This document shows, piece by piece, positions 17,264-26,450 of a DNA stretch of 64,000 nt. The translations under genes and the position numbers were made by a program. The notes beneath the pieces were generated by a model, which worked only from the letters and a program-made list of their open reading frames with translations, did no database searches and had not been told where the DNA came from. Origin of the DNA: Corynebacterium imitans (lineage in GTDB: Bacteria > Actinomycetota > Actinomycetes > Mycobacteriales > Mycobacteriaceae); assembly GCF_000739455.1 (NCBI RefSeq), contig NZ_CP009211.1, positions 186,001 to 250,000 on the forward strand, in the 5' to 3' direction. How positions within the stretch are numbered: position 1 is the stretch's first letter; every line of letters starts with the position of its first letter.

Positions 17264-19690
17264 CTAGTTGCCGCCGAGCATGTTGGTGAGGCTGTCGGCG
17301 GCATCACTCAGCTGGCGCTCGATGTCGCTGAGGTCAACCGGGGCCTGGTTGGCCTGCGGCGCGGGTGCTGAGGAAGGCGCGCTGGGGGAGGGGGCGGCCG
17401 ACGCGGTGGATGCAGGCGCGCTGGGGGTGCCGGAACCGTCGGAGACGTTGAGCGTGATTAGGCTGCCCGGGGGCAGGTTCGGATCCGCGGGGACGGCGGA
17501 GACCACGCTGTTGAAGGGGGCACCCCCGCCCGAGACCATCGAGACCGTCACCGTGTAGCCCTGTCCCTGGAGGCGGGAGCGGGCGGCGGTGGCGTCCATG
17601 CCCACGACGTCGTCGATCGCGCCACGCTTGGTGCCGCGGTCAAAGTTGCGCGAGGGGCTCGGGATGCCTGCGGCGGCCGCACCGGGGACGCCGTGGGCGG
17701 TCTGGAACCAGGTGTTCGCGGCCTCGTTGCCGCCGAAGAGGTTGCCGTAGCTGCACTGGCGCACGGGCGCGCTGCACAGCGGCGTGGTCTGCGTGCCGTC
17801 GTTGAAGATGTAGCTGGCCGCAGCCATCCCGTTGGTAAAACCGAGGAAGGCCGAGGACTGGTGCGACTCGGTCGTGCCCGTCTTGGCGGCGACCGGCGCG
17901 GTCCAGCCGTTGGCGGCCGCGGCGTCCTTGGCCGTGCCGCTCTTCGTGTCGTGCGACATGCCCTGGGCGAGCGCCCCGGCGACCTCGGGGTCGATGGCCT
18001 GCTCGCAGGCAGGGCGCTCGATGTAGACCTCCTGCCCGTGCTTGTCGCGCACGGACTTGACCGGGTTCGGCTCGCACCAGCGCCCGTTGGACGCCAGCGA
18101 GGCACCCACGTTGGACAGCTCGAGGGCGTTGACGGCAGTCGGTCCGAGGACGAAGGCGCCCATGTTGTCGTCTTTGGCGGCCTGCGCTACCGAGCGGCCG
18201 TCGCCGAAGGAGTTCTCGTCGAGGTAGGAGCGCAAGCCCAGGCGCACCGCGATGTCGACGGTGCGGGGCACACCCACCTGTTGCACCAGCTCGATGAAGG
18301 TGGTGTTGGGGGATTGCGCCAAAGCGTCGCGAAGCGAGAGGCGCGGCTTGTACACACCGGCGTTTTCCACGCAGTAGGCATCCGGCGGGCAGTTCGCGGC
18401 GCCGCCCTTGCCCATGCCGTACACCACGGAGCGGGTCGGGGTCTCGAGCATCGTGTCGAGCCCGTAGCCCTGCTCAAGCGCGGCCGCGGCGGTGAAGATC
18501 TTGAACACGGAGCCGGCACCGTTGCCCACCATGGAGGTCGGCTGCGGCATGATCGTCTGGCTCTGCTCCAGCTCCAGGCCGTAGTAGCGCGAGGACGCCA
18601 TGGCGAGGATGTCGCGCGAGTCGGTGCCGGGTTTGATCACGTTGATCACCTCGGCAACCCCGTGGGTGTACGGGCTGACGTTGTTGCGCGCGGCGCGCAC
18701 CGTCGCGGCCTGGACCTCCGGGTCGAGGGTGGTGGTGATGGTGTAGGAGCCGCGCTCGAGCTCTTCCTGGGGCAGGCCCTTGTCTGCCAGGTAGCGCAGG
18801 ACGTAGTCGCACATGAAGCCGCTGTCCTCGGCGGTGAGGCAGCCGTCGGGAAGCATGCGCGGCTTGTCCACGATGCCCAGGGGCTTGCCGGCGAGCCGGT
18901 CGGCCTCGGCCTGCTCGAGGTAGCCCTGGGCTGCCATGTTGTTCAGCACGGTGTTGCGGCGCGCGGTGGCCCCCTCCGGATTGGTGTAGGGGTTCAGATA
19001 CTCCACCGATTGCAGCAGCCCGATGAGCAGCGCCGCCTGGTCGGGCGTGAGCTTGGCTGCCGAGGTGTCGAAGTAGGTGCGGGCCGCCGCCTCGATGCCG
19101 TAGGCGTGGTTACCAAAGGAGACCAGGTTGAGGTAGCGGGTGAGGATCTCGTCCTTCTCCAGCGTCTTGTCCAAATCCGAGGCCATGCGCATCTCGCGCA
19201 GCTTGCGGGGAATGGACTGCTCGGTGGCGGCGCGCGCGGCGTCCTCGTCCTGGGCCTCGACGAGCCACAGATAGTTCTTCACGTACTGCTGGTCGATGGT
19301 GGAAGCGCCCTGCTCCACGCCGCCGGCGAGCACATTGGTCACCATGGCGCGGGCAAAGCCCTGCATGTCCACGCCCTCGTGCTGGTAGAAGCGGCGATCC
19401 TCGGTAGAGACCAGGGCGTCCTTTGCATACTGCGAGATCTTCTCGCTGGGAACCTCGTAGCGGCGCTGGTTGTAGATCCAGGCGATGGGGGTGCCGTGCG
19501 TGTCCGCAATAGTGGTGACGCCGGGGACGTCGCCGCCGGACATGTCGGACAGGTTTGACTGCATTGTCTCGTCGGTGCGGGCGATGGCCATACCGCCGAG
19601 ACCGGCGAGCGGGGCCAGGCACAGCGCGATTGCCACTCCGGCCGCGACGAGCGCGGCAAGCAGTTTTCCGAAGGAACTCAATGCAGACAC
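17264..19690 (-). CDS. ponA: Bifunctional class A penicillin-binding protein with PASTA domain
   Basis: Murein synthase of 808 residues, one N-terminal transmembrane helix. The GT51 domain has catalytic Glu in EDRRFYQHEG and STIDQQYVKNYL. The transpeptidase domain has SVFK (nucleophile Ser), SPNT (SxN) and KTGT motifs. A single PASTA domain (about 690-760: DDVVGMDATAARSRLQGQGY) is followed by a Ser/Ala/Pro-rich tail. It matches mycobacterial PonA2 in domain order and in lying beside whiB4. The start is GTG, supported by AAGGTAAGG upstream. Confidence 0.94.
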   Translation of the reverse strand: MSALSSFGKLLAALVAAGVAIALCLAPLAGLGGMAIARTDETMQSNLSDMSGGDVPGVTTIADTHGTPIAWIYNQRRYEVPSEKISQYAKDALVSTEDRRFYQHEGVDMQGFARAMVTNVLAGGVEQGASTIDQQYVKNYLWLVEAQDEDAARAATEQSIPRKLREMRMASDLDKTLEKDEILTRYLNLVSFGNHAYGIEAAARTYFDTSAAKLTPDQAALLIGLLQSVEYLNPYTNPEGATARRNTVLNNMAAQGYLEQAEADRLAGKPLGIVDKPRMLPDGCLTAEDSGFMCDYVLRYLADKGLPQEELERGSYTITTTLDPEVQAATVRAARNNVSPYTHGVAEVINVIKPGTDSRDILAMASSRYYGLELEQSQTIMPQPTSMVGNGAGSVFKIFTAAAALEQGYGLDTMLETPTRSVVYGMGKGGAANCPPDAYCVENAGVYKPRLSLRDALAQSPNTTFIELVQQVGVPRTVDIAVRLGLRSYLDENSFGDGRSVAQAAKDDNMGAFVLGPTAVNALELSNVGASLASNGRWCEPNPVKSVRDKHGQEVYIERPACEQAIDPEVAGALAQGMSHDTKSGTAKDAAAANGWTAPVAAKTGTTESHQSSAFLGFTNGMAAASYIFNDGTQTTPLCSAPVRQCSYGNLFGGNEAANTWFQTAHGVPGAAAAGIPSPSRNFDRGTKRGAIDDVVGMDATAARSRLQGQGYTVTVSMVSGGGAPFNSVVSAVPADPNLPPGSLITLNVSDGSGTPSAPASTASAAPSPSAPSSAPAPQANQAPVDLSDIERQLSDAADSLTNMLGGN

Positions 19691-19964
19691 GCCCTTACCT
19701 TAAATGATCGCTTTGCTTCAGGGGAATGGGTCACTCCCCCCATATATGTGATGCATTCGACAGGCCCGGGGGTGTGTGAATACACTTACAGATGCAAAAT
19801 GCATACAGGGTTTACAAAGCTTGCTCGGCCATATGTGCGTTTCTTATTTGGAAAGCGCTGCATATAAAGGGTGGTGCGATGTGACCCTGCGCGGCGTGCA
19901 CGGTATTATAAATTGCGCGTCGATGAGAATTATGCACGAACGCTCTCCCGAAAGGAGCCCGATA
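19691..19964. promoter_or_regulatory. ponA / whiB divergent promoter region
   Basis: 274 bp without a convincing gene. It contains a candidate GlxR site at 19775-19790 (TGTGA-ATACAC-TTACA against TGTGA-N6-TCACA). AAAGGAG at 19951-19957 serves the whiB gene. Nothing else could be assigned. Confidence 0.4.
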
Positions 19965-20342
19965 ATGACGACGACACTTGGACGCACCGGCCTGCAGGGC
20001 GGATACAAGGGTATCCGCGCGGCCTCTACGACCTCGCGAAAGAGTGACGCCGCGGGCAACCTTGAGTTTGACCGCGGGGAGTGGGTTACCCAGGCGCATT
20101 GCCGCAACGGGGACCCGGATGCGTTGTTCGTGCGTGGTGCGGAGCAGCGTAAGGCTGCGGTGATCTGCCGCCGCTGCCCGGTGCAGATGGAGTGCTGTGC
20201 GGACGCGCTGGACAACAAGGTTGAGTTCGGCGTGTGGGGCGGGCTCACCGAGCGTCAGCGCCGCGCGGTGCTGCGCAAAAACCCGCACGTGACGGACTGG
20301 GCGGAGTACCTGTCCTCTGGAAAGGAAATTGAAGGGCTCTAA
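19965..20342 (+). CDS. whcA: WhiB-family iron-sulfur regulator (WhiB4/WhcA-like)
   Basis: Redox-sensing regulator of 125 residues binding a [4Fe-4S] cluster through four cysteines: AHCRNG, then CRRCPVQMEC (CxxC and Cx5C). It carries the family GVWGGLTERQRR turn and a basic tail. The AAAGGAG box fixes the ATG at 19965. Its place next to ponA matches mycobacterial whiB4 and C. glutamicum whcA, a negative regulator of oxidative stress genes; the symbol rests on that synteny. Confidence 0.88.
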   Translation: MTTTLGRTGLQGGYKGIRAASTTSRKSDAAGNLEFDRGEWVTQAHCRNGDPDALFVRGAEQRKAAVICRRCPVQMECCADALDNKVEFGVWGGLTERQRRAVLRKNPHVTDWAEYLSSGKEIEGL

Positions 20343-20383
20343 CGCCCGCACGCCTTGCGGCCCGGCACGGTAGGGTGGTCGCC

Positions 20384-20539
20384 ATGAAGAAATGGGAATA
20401 CGCCACTGTGCCGCTACTTACTCACGCCACGAAGCAGATCCTGGATACCTGGGGCGAGGACGGGTGGGAGCTCGTCTCCGTCACCCCGGGTCCGAATCCG
20501 GACAATGTTGTCGCATACCTGAAGCGAGAGGTGGAGTAA
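20384..20539 (+). CDS. DUF4177 small protein
   Basis: 51-residue protein beginning MKKWEYATVPLLTHATKQIL and containing WGEDGWELVSVTPGP, the DUF4177 pattern (short beta-strand, then DGWELV). Function unknown. TAGGGT at 20371-20376 ends 7 nt before the ATG with no Shine-Dalgarno sequence, suggesting a leaderless mRNA. It is separated from ridA by 4 bp and conserved in this position in mycobacteria. Confidence 0.85.
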   Translation: MKKWEYATVPLLTHATKQILDTWGEDGWELVSVTPGPNPDNVVAYLKREVE

Positions 20540-20543
20540 CACA

Positions 20544-21014
20544 ATGACTGCTACGTGGACCGCAAAACTTTCCGAGCTCGGCATCGAGCTGCCAAACGTC
20601 GCCGCCCCGGTGGCTGCCTACGTGCCCGCCACCAAGGTGGGCAACCAGGTCTGGACGTCGGGCCAGCTCCCGCTTATCGACGGGGCGTTGCCCGCCACCG
20701 GCAAAGTCGGTGCCGAGGTCAGCGAGGAGGATGCCTACGGCTACGCGCGCCAGGCGGCGCTGAACGCGATTGCCGCAGTGGATGCGCTGGTGGGTGTGGA
20801 CAACATCGCGCGTGTGCTGAAGATCGTCGGCTTTGTTGCCTCCGATCCGTCGTTTACCGGCCAACCCGCAGTGATCAACGGTGCTTCTGACCTGATGAAG
20901 GAGGTCTTCGGGGACGCGGGCGAGCACGCTCGCTCCGCCGTGGGCGTTGCCGTGCTGCCGATGGACACCCCGGTTGAGGTGGAACTCGTTGTGGAGCTGA
21001 AGGAAGACGCCTAA
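20544..21014 (+). CDS. RidA/YjgF family protein
   Basis: 156-residue member of the RidA family (2-aminoacrylate or imine deaminase and relatives), trimeric in known cases. VGNQVWTSGQLPLIDGALPATGKVG and the C-terminal VAVLPMDTPVEVELVVE match the fold. The family's catalytic Arg is not evident near the VLPMDTPVEVE strand, so it may belong to a non-archetypal subgroup. It is transcribed with DUF4177. Confidence 0.85.
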   Translation: MTATWTAKLSELGIELPNVAAPVAAYVPATKVGNQVWTSGQLPLIDGALPATGKVGAEVSEEDAYGYARQAALNAIAAVDALVGVDNIARVLKIVGFVASDPSFTGQPAVINGASDLMKEVFGDAGEHARSAVGVAVLPMDTPVEVELVVELKEDA

Positions 21015-21033
21015 ACGGGGTAGGGTTGGAACC

Positions 21034-21846
21034 ATGAAGCACCCTGCTTACAGTCAGTTGCGCCCTGTCACGACTTCCGCCGCTGTCGTTTTGGCGCCGA
21101 ATCCCAGCTACGCGGCGCTTGAAGGTACGAACTCCTGGGTCATCCGCGACCCGGAGGATGAGTACAGCATTGTGGTGGATCCGGGCCCGGCGGATGAGGG
21201 GCACCTGAACGTGCTGCAGGCGAAGGCCGACAAGGTTGCGCTCATCCTGCTGACCCACCGCCACCACGACCACGCGGATGGTGCGGAGCGTTTCCGTCAG
21301 CTCACTGGCGCGCCGATCCGCGCATTCGATCCGCAGTACTGCAACGGGGCGGAGCCGCTGGAGGATGGCGAGGTCATCTCGGTCGAGGGCGTGACCCCGA
21401 AGGTGCAGGTCGCGCACACCCCGGGCCATACGAAGGACTCCGTGTGTTTCTTCGTCTACACCCACGAGGTGGAGGACGGGGAACTCGAGGGCATCATTAC
21501 CGGCGACACGATCGCGGGCCGCCACACCACCATGATCTCTGAGACTGACGGTGACGTAGGCGAGTACCTAGACACGCTGGAGATGCTGGAGTCGCGTGGC
21601 AAGGACGTCATGCTGCTGCCGGGCCACGGTCCGGAAAACGAGGACCTGTCGCAGTTCGCGCGCAAGTACATTGACCGCCGCAACCAGCGCCTCGAGCAGA
21701 TTGAGCAGGCGCTGAAGGAGCACGGTGCGGACGCGGACATCAACACTCTGGTCGACGCGATCTACGACGATGTTGACCCAGTGCTGCGCGGCGCGGCCGA
21801 GCAGTCCACCCGCGTGGGGCTGCGTTACCTGCAGAACCAGAAGTAG
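21034..21846 (+). CDS. Metallo-beta-lactamase fold hydrolase
   Basis: 270-residue zinc hydrolase. THRHHDHADG carries the HxHxDH motif, HTPGHTKDS gives the next His, and GDTIAG the bridging Asp. The C-terminal helical extension (RNQRLEQIEQALKEHG...) is as in LACTB2/RNase-type members, so nucleic-acid cleavage is possible but unproven. TAGGGT at 21021-21026 lies 7 nt from the ATG, suggesting a leaderless start. It converges with glxR. Confidence 0.87.
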   Translation: MKHPAYSQLRPVTTSAAVVLAPNPSYAALEGTNSWVIRDPEDEYSIVVDPGPADEGHLNVLQAKADKVALILLTHRHHDHADGAERFRQLTGAPIRAFDPQYCNGAEPLEDGEVISVEGVTPKVQVAHTPGHTKDSVCFFVYTHEVEDGELEGIITGDTIAGRHTTMISETDGDVGEYLDTLEMLESRGKDVMLLPGHGPENEDLSQFARKYIDRRNQRLEQIEQALKEHGADADINTLVDAIYDDVDPVLRGAAEQSTRVGLRYLQNQK

Positions 21847-21870
21847 CTACGTTCATCGCACAAGAAGCGT

Positions 21871-21905
21871 TGCCCCGGTTCCGATTGGAACCGGGGCAGT
21901 TTTTG
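21871..21905. terminator. Bidirectional terminator between MBL gene and glxR
   Basis: A 12-bp perfect stem TGCCCCGGTTCC / GGAACCGGGGCA with a GATT loop is followed by GTTTTTG on the plus strand. It serves the two convergent genes. Confidence 0.85.
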
Positions 21906-21921
21906 TGCGTCTCGATAGCCG

Positions 21922-22605
21922 CTAGCGTGCGCGACGGGCGAGGTGCTCGGTGTTGACGATGAGCACCGACTTGCCCTCCAGCTTGATCCAGTCGCGGTGG
22001 GCAAAGGTGGCGAGCGCCTTGTTCACCGTCTCGCGGGAAGCGCCGACCAGCTGCGCGATCTCTTCCTGGGTGAGGTCGTGGTTCACGCGCAGGGCACCGC
22101 CTTCCTGTACGCCGAAACGGTTCGCCAGCTGCAGCAAGGTCTTGGCCACGCGGCCCGGCACGTCCGTGAAGATGAGGTCTGCCAGCGAGGCGTTGGTGCG
22201 GCGGAGGCGGCGGGCGAGCACGCGGAGCAGCTGCTGGGAGATCTCCGGGTGCTGGGCGATCCAGTCCTTGAGCATCTCGGAGTCCATCGTGGCCGCGGTG
22301 ACATCGGTGACGCAGACCGCAGAGGAGGTGCGCGGGCCCGGGTCGAAGATGGACAGCTCACCGAACATGTCGGAAGGACCCATCACAGACAGGAGGTTTT
22401 CGCGGCCATCCGGCGCGTGGCGGGCGAGCTTCACCTTGCCGTCGACGATGATGTAGAGCCTGTCGCCCGGCTCACCCTCGTCAAAAATGGTGGTGCCACG
22501 CGCGAACGTGACAGTCTCCATCTCGTTGATCAGAGTGTCGACTGCCTCGGCGTCGACACCCTGAAAGATGCCGGCCTTGGCTAGCGTGTCCTGAATGCCT
22601 TCCAT
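21922..22605 (-). CDS. glxR: cAMP-dependent global regulator GlxR (Crp/Fnr family)
   Basis: 227-residue Crp-type regulator. The cyclic nucleotide-binding domain (about 10-120) has [17 protein letters not shown], the cAMP phosphate-binding cassette. The C-terminal HTH (about 150-215) has [21 protein letters not shown]. It is the corynebacterial counterpart of mycobacterial Crp (Rv3676), a master regulator of carbon and respiration genes. GAGGAGG precedes the ATG. A candidate binding site lies upstream, so it may regulate itself. The cAMP source may be the cyclase at 42.6-44.2 kb. Confidence 0.95.
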   Translation of the reverse strand: MEGIQDTLAKAGIFQGVDAEAVDTLINEMETVTFARGTTIFDEGEPGDRLYIIVDGKVKLARHAPDGRENLLSVMGPSDMFGELSIFDPGPRTSSAVCVTDVTAATMDSEMLKDWIAQHPEISQQLLRVLARRLRRTNASLADLIFTDVPGRVAKTLLQLANRFGVQEGGALRVNHDLTQEEIAQLVGASRETVNKALATFAHRDWIKLEGKSVLIVNTEHLARRAR

Positions 22606-22678
22606 AGATCCTCCTCGAATACGGCGGTGAGGCCCTCGCCCTCGTGGTTTGAGTCACCAAAGTCTGTTTTTTAGGGCG

Positions 22679-22694
22679 TGGTCACAACTTCACA
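22679..22694. promoter_or_regulatory. Candidate GlxR-binding site upstream of glxR
   Basis: TGGTC-ACAACT-TCACA compares with the GlxR consensus TGTGA-N6-TCACA: the right half is exact and the left half is weak. Its position 74 bp upstream of the start fits autoregulation. Confidence 0.45.
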
Positions 22695-22779
22695 AGGCAG
22701 ACTCTACCAGTCGCGGCCACACGCGGGGGCAAAAGGGAAGACTTTTTGGACCGCGGGCGACGGGGACGCCGATTTTCTG

Positions 22780-22887
22780 CTACTCGCTGGGGGCTTCCGG
22801 GTTTACCGCGACGGCTTCGAGGCGTTCCATGCCCATGGTGAACATGCCAAGGGCGAGCGGCAGGGCTGCGACGAGGATTACGGTCAT
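22780..22887 (-). CDS. Small single-span membrane protein
   Basis: 35-residue peptide, [20 protein letters not shown] followed by a short polar end. It is one transmembrane helix. A TACGAT -10-like hexamer (22894-22899) ends 6 nt upstream and no Shine-Dalgarno is present, so the mRNA may be leaderless. The position between crp/glxR and nth matches the small membrane gene Rv3675 of M. tuberculosis. Function unknown. Confidence 0.65.
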   Translation of the reverse strand: MTVILVAALPLALGMFTMGMERLEAVAVNPEAPSE

Positions 22888-22921
22888 AAGGCCATCGTAC
22901 GTGTGCGATAGCATGGCGTGC

Positions 22922-23740
22922 ATGTCACACACCCCTGCACCTGAGCCTCGCACGCCCCTGCCCACCCCGCAGCGGCGGCGTCGGCCGGGCACACACCCGG
23001 CGGCGAAGGGGACAGAAACGCCGCTGGGGCGGAAGCGCCGCGCGCGCCGGATCAACCGCACCCTCGCGCTGACGTTCCCGGACGCCCGCGCGGAGCTGGA
23101 TTTTTCCAACCCGCTGGAGCTGCTCGTGGCGACGGTGCTCTCCGCGCAGACCACCGACGTGCGCGTCAACCAGGTCACCCCGGCGCTGTTTGCGGCCTAC
23201 CCGACCGCCGCGGACTACGCCACGGCCGACGTGGTCGAGGTGGAGGAACTCATCCGCCCGACCGGCTTCTACCGTGCAAAAGCGGCCAACCTGGTCAACC
23301 TGGGAAAGAAGCTGGTCACCGACTTCGGCGGTGAGGTGCCAGAGGCGCTCGAGGATTTGGTCAGCCTGCCCGGAGTGGGGCGCAAGACCGCGCACGTGGT
23401 GCGCGGCAACGCCTTTGGCAAGCCGGGGCTGACCGTGGATACGCACTTCCAGCGGTTGGTTGGTCGGCTGAAGCTCAGCGAGCAGCAGAACCCGGTCAAG
23501 ATCGAACGGGAGATCGCCGAGCTGATCGAAGCCAAGGAATGGACCATGTTTTCGCACCGGCTGATCTTCCACGGCCGGCGCATCTGCCACGCGCGCACGC
23601 CCGCGTGCGGGGCGTGCCCCATTGCCTTCGACTGCCCCTCCTTCGGCGCGGGTCCGACCGACCCGGGGGAGGCCGAGGCGCGCGTGACCGGCCTGGAGCG
23701 TGAGCACATCCTTGCGCTTGTGCACGGGGAGGAGGCGTAA
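22922..23740 (+). CDS. nth: Endonuclease III (DNA glycosylase/AP lyase)
   Basis: 272-residue base-excision repair enzyme for oxidised pyrimidines. The helix-hairpin-helix [12 protein letters not shown] contains catalytic Lys, and TVDTHFQRL contains catalytic Asp. The C-terminal [4Fe-4S] loop has four cysteines in C-x6-C-x2-C-x5-C spacing ([17 protein letters not shown]). The first 50 residues are a Pro/Arg-rich extension. TAGCAT at 22909-22914 is 7 nt before the ATG (leaderless pattern), back to back with the promoter of the small membrane gene. Confidence 0.95.
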   Translation: MSHTPAPEPRTPLPTPQRRRRPGTHPAAKGTETPLGRKRRARRINRTLALTFPDARAELDFSNPLELLVATVLSAQTTDVRVNQVTPALFAAYPTAADYATADVVEVEELIRPTGFYRAKAANLVNLGKKLVTDFGGEVPEALEDLVSLPGVGRKTAHVVRGNAFGKPGLTVDTHFQRLVGRLKLSEQQNPVKIEREIAELIEAKEWTMFSHRLIFHGRRICHARTPACGACPIAFDCPSFGAGPTDPGEAEARVTGLEREHILALVHGEEA

Positions 23741-23743
23741 TCC

Positions 23744-24325
23744 TTGAAGAAGACGGTGTGGGCCAGCGTGATCGGCGCGATTGTGGTGGCGTGCGCGCTT
23801 GTCGCCGGTGCCCTGTTCCTGCTGCGCCCGGCGGAGACGGGGGAGGTGGACGGCGGGGAGGACGTGGCGTCGAGAAGCGAAGAAGCGCCCGTTGCCGAGC
23901 GACCCGATTGCGTGGCGGGCGGCGTGGGCGGGGTGGAGCTGCCTTGCCTCGGCGGCGCGGAGGTGCCCGGCGAGCACAAGCCCGTGACTGTGGTCAACGT
24001 GTGGGCCTGGTGGTGCGAGCCGTGCCGGGCGGAACTACCCGTGCTGGAGCGCTACGCGGACAACCACCCCGACTACGACGTGGTGGGCGTGCACGCGGAT
24101 GCGAACGCGGCCAATGGCGCGGCCTTCCTCAACGATATCGGCGTGGAGCTGTCCAGCTACCAGGACGATTCGAACGCGTTCGCCGGCACGCTTGGCCTGC
24201 CCGGGGTCGTGCCGATCACGGTGGTTTTCCGCGACGGGCAGAAAATCGGGGCGCTGGCGAAGGCCTTCGAGACGGAAGAGGAGCTAGCGCGCGCCGTCGA
24301 GGAGGTGCTCGCGGGCAATGCTTAA
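23744..24325 (+). CDS. Thioredoxin-like (TlpA/ResA-type) membrane-anchored protein
   Basis: 193 residues. An N-terminal anchor (VIGAIVVACALVAGALFLL) precedes an extracytoplasmic thioredoxin fold with active site AWWCEPCRAELP and cis-Pro in GVVPITVVF. It probably reduces or keeps reduced disulfides, for example during cytochrome c maturation. It starts with TTG at 23744, supported by GGGAGGAGG upstream in the end of nth. Operon order nth, tlpA-like, nudix, marP is as in mycobacteria. Confidence 0.86.
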   Translation: MKKTVWASVIGAIVVACALVAGALFLLRPAETGEVDGGEDVASRSEEAPVAERPDCVAGGVGGVELPCLGGAEVPGEHKPVTVVNVWAWWCEPCRAELPVLERYADNHPDYDVVGVHADANAANGAAFLNDIGVELSSYQDDSNAFAGTLGLPGVVPITVVFRDGQKIGALAKAFETEEELARAVEEVLAGNA

Positions 24326-25043
24326 CGACGTCGCGCTCCAGCCCGAGCACGCACCACAGTGGCTCACACCGCTGGTGGAAAAACTCCAGCACGACACACA
24401 CCGCTCGCGGGCCCGCCGCCTGCTGGGCGAGCGCGTGCCGCAGGGGGCGCCGGAGGGGGACGACGAAGCCGCAGTGCTCATCCTTTTTACCGGTGATGCG
24501 GACGCAGCCACCGTGCCGGATGACGCGCACGTGCTGATCACGCACCGCACACCAAGGATGCGCAGCCACTCCGGTCAGATGGCCTTCCCCGGCGGGCACA
24601 TCGACGCCGGAGATCGCGGGCCGGTAGACGCCGCGCTGCGCGAGGCCTGGGAGGAAACCGGCCTGGACCGCAGCCGTGTGGTGCCCCTGGCCACGCTGTC
24701 CACGGTGACCACCGGCGGAAGCGGGCGGCGCGTCCGCCCCGTCGTTGCGTACGCCGCGCGCCCCGGCGAGACGTACGTGGCGAGCCCCTTTGAAACCGAC
24801 GACGTGTTCTTCATGGCGGTGCACGACCTTGTCGACCCAGTCAACCGCCTGCAGGTGGGCCGCGGCCGCTACGCCGGGCCCGCGTTCCGCACCGGCTGCT
24901 ACGTGGTGTGGGGCTTTACCGCGGCGCTGCTCTCCGTGCTGCTGGAGCAGGCGGGCTGGGCGCGTGCCTGGGATCGCACGGTCCACGACCTGGATGCGGT
25001 GCTTGCGCGTTCCTGTAATGGTGAGCCGCGGTATGCGCGCTAG
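24318..25043 (+). CDS. NUDIX hydrolase, probable CoA pyrophosphatase
   Basis: 241 residues. The Nudix box GGHIDAGD...ALREAWEETGL is complete. The preceding RMRSHSGQMAFPGG matches the CoA-specific subgroup (UPF0035 signature), so cleavage of CoA to phosphopantetheine and 3',5'-ADP is likely. It overlaps the previous gene by 8 bp. Rv3672c is the mycobacterial counterpart by position. Confidence 0.88.
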   Translation: MLNDVALQPEHAPQWLTPLVEKLQHDTHRSRARRLLGERVPQGAPEGDDEAAVLILFTGDADAATVPDDAHVLITHRTPRMRSHSGQMAFPGGHIDAGDRGPVDAALREAWEETGLDRSRVVPLATLSTVTTGGSGRRVRPVVAYAARPGETYVASPFETDDVFFMAVHDLVDPVNRLQVGRGRYAGPAFRTGCYVVWGFTAALLSVLLEQAGWARAWDRTVHDLDAVLARSCNGEPRYAR

Positions 25044-25107
25044 ACTGCAACGAGCTATGCGGCCCCTTTCGTGGGCGTAGTCGGGATGGAGAAGGAGCAC
25101 GCAGCAG

Positions 25108-26301
25108 GTGACAGGACACGCGATCGTCGACGTGGTGGCTGTGGTACTCATCCTCGCCGCGGTGATCAGCGGCTGGCGGCAGGGCCTGATCGCGGCGATC
25201 TTTACGGCGCTCGGCAGCGTGGCTGGGCTCGTCGCGGGCTACTTCGCCGCGCTGCTGGCGGTCAACTACGTCGACGGCCAGGGCATGCGGACCATCGTGT
25301 TTTTGTCAGTGGTCGTGGTGTTTGTGGGCCTGGGCAACCTCGCGGGCTCCTACGCCGGTGACACGCTGCGCCCGTCAGCGCGCTGGCTGCCCGCGCGGGT
25401 GCTGGATTCGGTCGCGGGCGCCGCGCTGCAGGCGATCGCGACGGCGCTCGCCCTGTGGATCGTTACGGTCCCCCTGATCAGCGGCCTGCCCGAGCAGCCG
25501 AGTGAAGCACTGCGCCAGTCGCGCGTGCTTTCGCTTATCGACGCCACCATCCCCGAATCTTTCGTCCAACTCCCCGCAAAAATGTCCTCCCTGCTGCACG
25601 AGACGGGCATGCCACCGCTGGTCTCCCCGTTCCGGACAGACGCGGCGAACGAGGTCGACGCCCCGAACCCGGACGCGGTCACCCCGGAGCTGGTCGAAGC
25701 CAGTCGCCCGAGCGTGGTGCACGTGGTGGGCGACTCGCAGACCTGCCACCATCGGCTCATGGGCAGCGGCTTCGTTATCGCCGAAGACTACGTACTGACC
25801 AACGCGCACGTGGTGGCGGGCACACAGTCGGTGTCGCTGGACACCGTCGTTGGGGTCAAACCCGCAGACGTGGTGTTCTACGACCCTGAGGTTGACATCG
25901 CCGTCCTCCACGCCACTTCGCTGGGGCTTCCCGAACTGCAGTGGGCCGAGCGCGAGCTGCGCCACGGCAGCGACGCAGTGGTGATGGGCTTCCCGGACTC
26001 CGGCCCCTTCGCCGCCACCGCCGCTCGTGTACGCAACAAGCTGGAGATCAGCGGGCCCGACATCTACACCACCGGCCGCATCGAGCGGAGCGCTTACACC
26101 ATCCGCGGCGACGTCCGCCAAGGCAACTCCGGTGGGCCGCTTCTGGACACGGAAGGCCAGGTCGCCGGCATGATCTTCGGCACCGCGACCGACGTCGATG
26201 AGACCGGCTACGCCCTGACCGGCGCGCAGGTCCGCGAGCGGGTCGGTGAGGTGGAGAAACTGGCGACGCCCGTGGACACCCGCTCCTGCGTGGTGGGGTA
26301 A
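25108..26301 (+). CDS. marP: Acid-resistance periplasmic serine protease (MarP-like)
   Basis: 397 residues. Four transmembrane helices of a CvpA domain (1-150) are followed by a periplasmic chymotrypsin-like protease. The triad is His234 (TNAHVVAG), Asp263 (VDIAVLHA) and Ser341 (GNSGGPL). Cys213 and Cys394 sit where MarP has its regulatory disulfide. The start is GTG after AAGGAG. In mycobacteria MarP protects cytoplasmic pH under acid and activates a peptidoglycan hydrolase. Confidence 0.93.
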   Translation: MTGHAIVDVVAVVLILAAVISGWRQGLIAAIFTALGSVAGLVAGYFAALLAVNYVDGQGMRTIVFLSVVVVFVGLGNLAGSYAGDTLRPSARWLPARVLDSVAGAALQAIATALALWIVTVPLISGLPEQPSEALRQSRVLSLIDATIPESFVQLPAKMSSLLHETGMPPLVSPFRTDAANEVDAPNPDAVTPELVEASRPSVVHVVGDSQTCHHRLMGSGFVIAEDYVLTNAHVVAGTQSVSLDTVVGVKPADVVFYDPEVDIAVLHATSLGLPELQWAERELRHGSDAVVMGFPDSGPFAATAARVRNKLEISGPDIYTTGRIERSAYTIRGDVRQGNSGGPLLDTEGQVAGMIFGTATDVDETGYALTGAQVRERVGEVEKLATPVDTRSCVVG

Positions 26302-26335
26302 CGCTGGTTTTTTGGGGGGTCTGGTTGGGGCGTCT

Positions 26336-26355
26336 AAACGGAGCTAGCTCCATTT
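26336..26355. repeat. GGAGCTAGCTCC palindrome, copy 1 (marP/ephE junction)
   Basis: AAACGGAGCTAGCTCCATTT, a 20-bp near-perfect palindrome, between the convergent marP and hydrolase genes. The next copy is exactly 69 bp on. AAAACGCCTGGTCGT (26373-26387) between the copies is the variant box of this family. Confidence 0.9.
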
Positions 26356-26404
26356 GGGTGCGGCGCGTGTGGAAAACGCCTGGTCGTGAGAATCTGGAAC
26401 TGCT

Positions 26405-26424
26405 AAATGGAGCTAGCTCCATTT
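26405..26424. repeat. GGAGCTAGCTCC palindrome, copy 2 (marP/ephE junction)
   Basis: AAATGGAGCTAGCTCCATTT, a fully perfect 20-bp palindrome 69 bp after copy 1, ending 27 bp before the stop of the leftward hydrolase gene. Confidence 0.9.
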
Positions 26425-26450
26425 GGATGTGGTCCGACCAGCGCGAGCGC

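Noticed and set aside
17693..19558. 621-codon plus-strand frame opposite ponA
   Set aside because: Antisense shadow; ponA has all catalytic motifs in the other strand.
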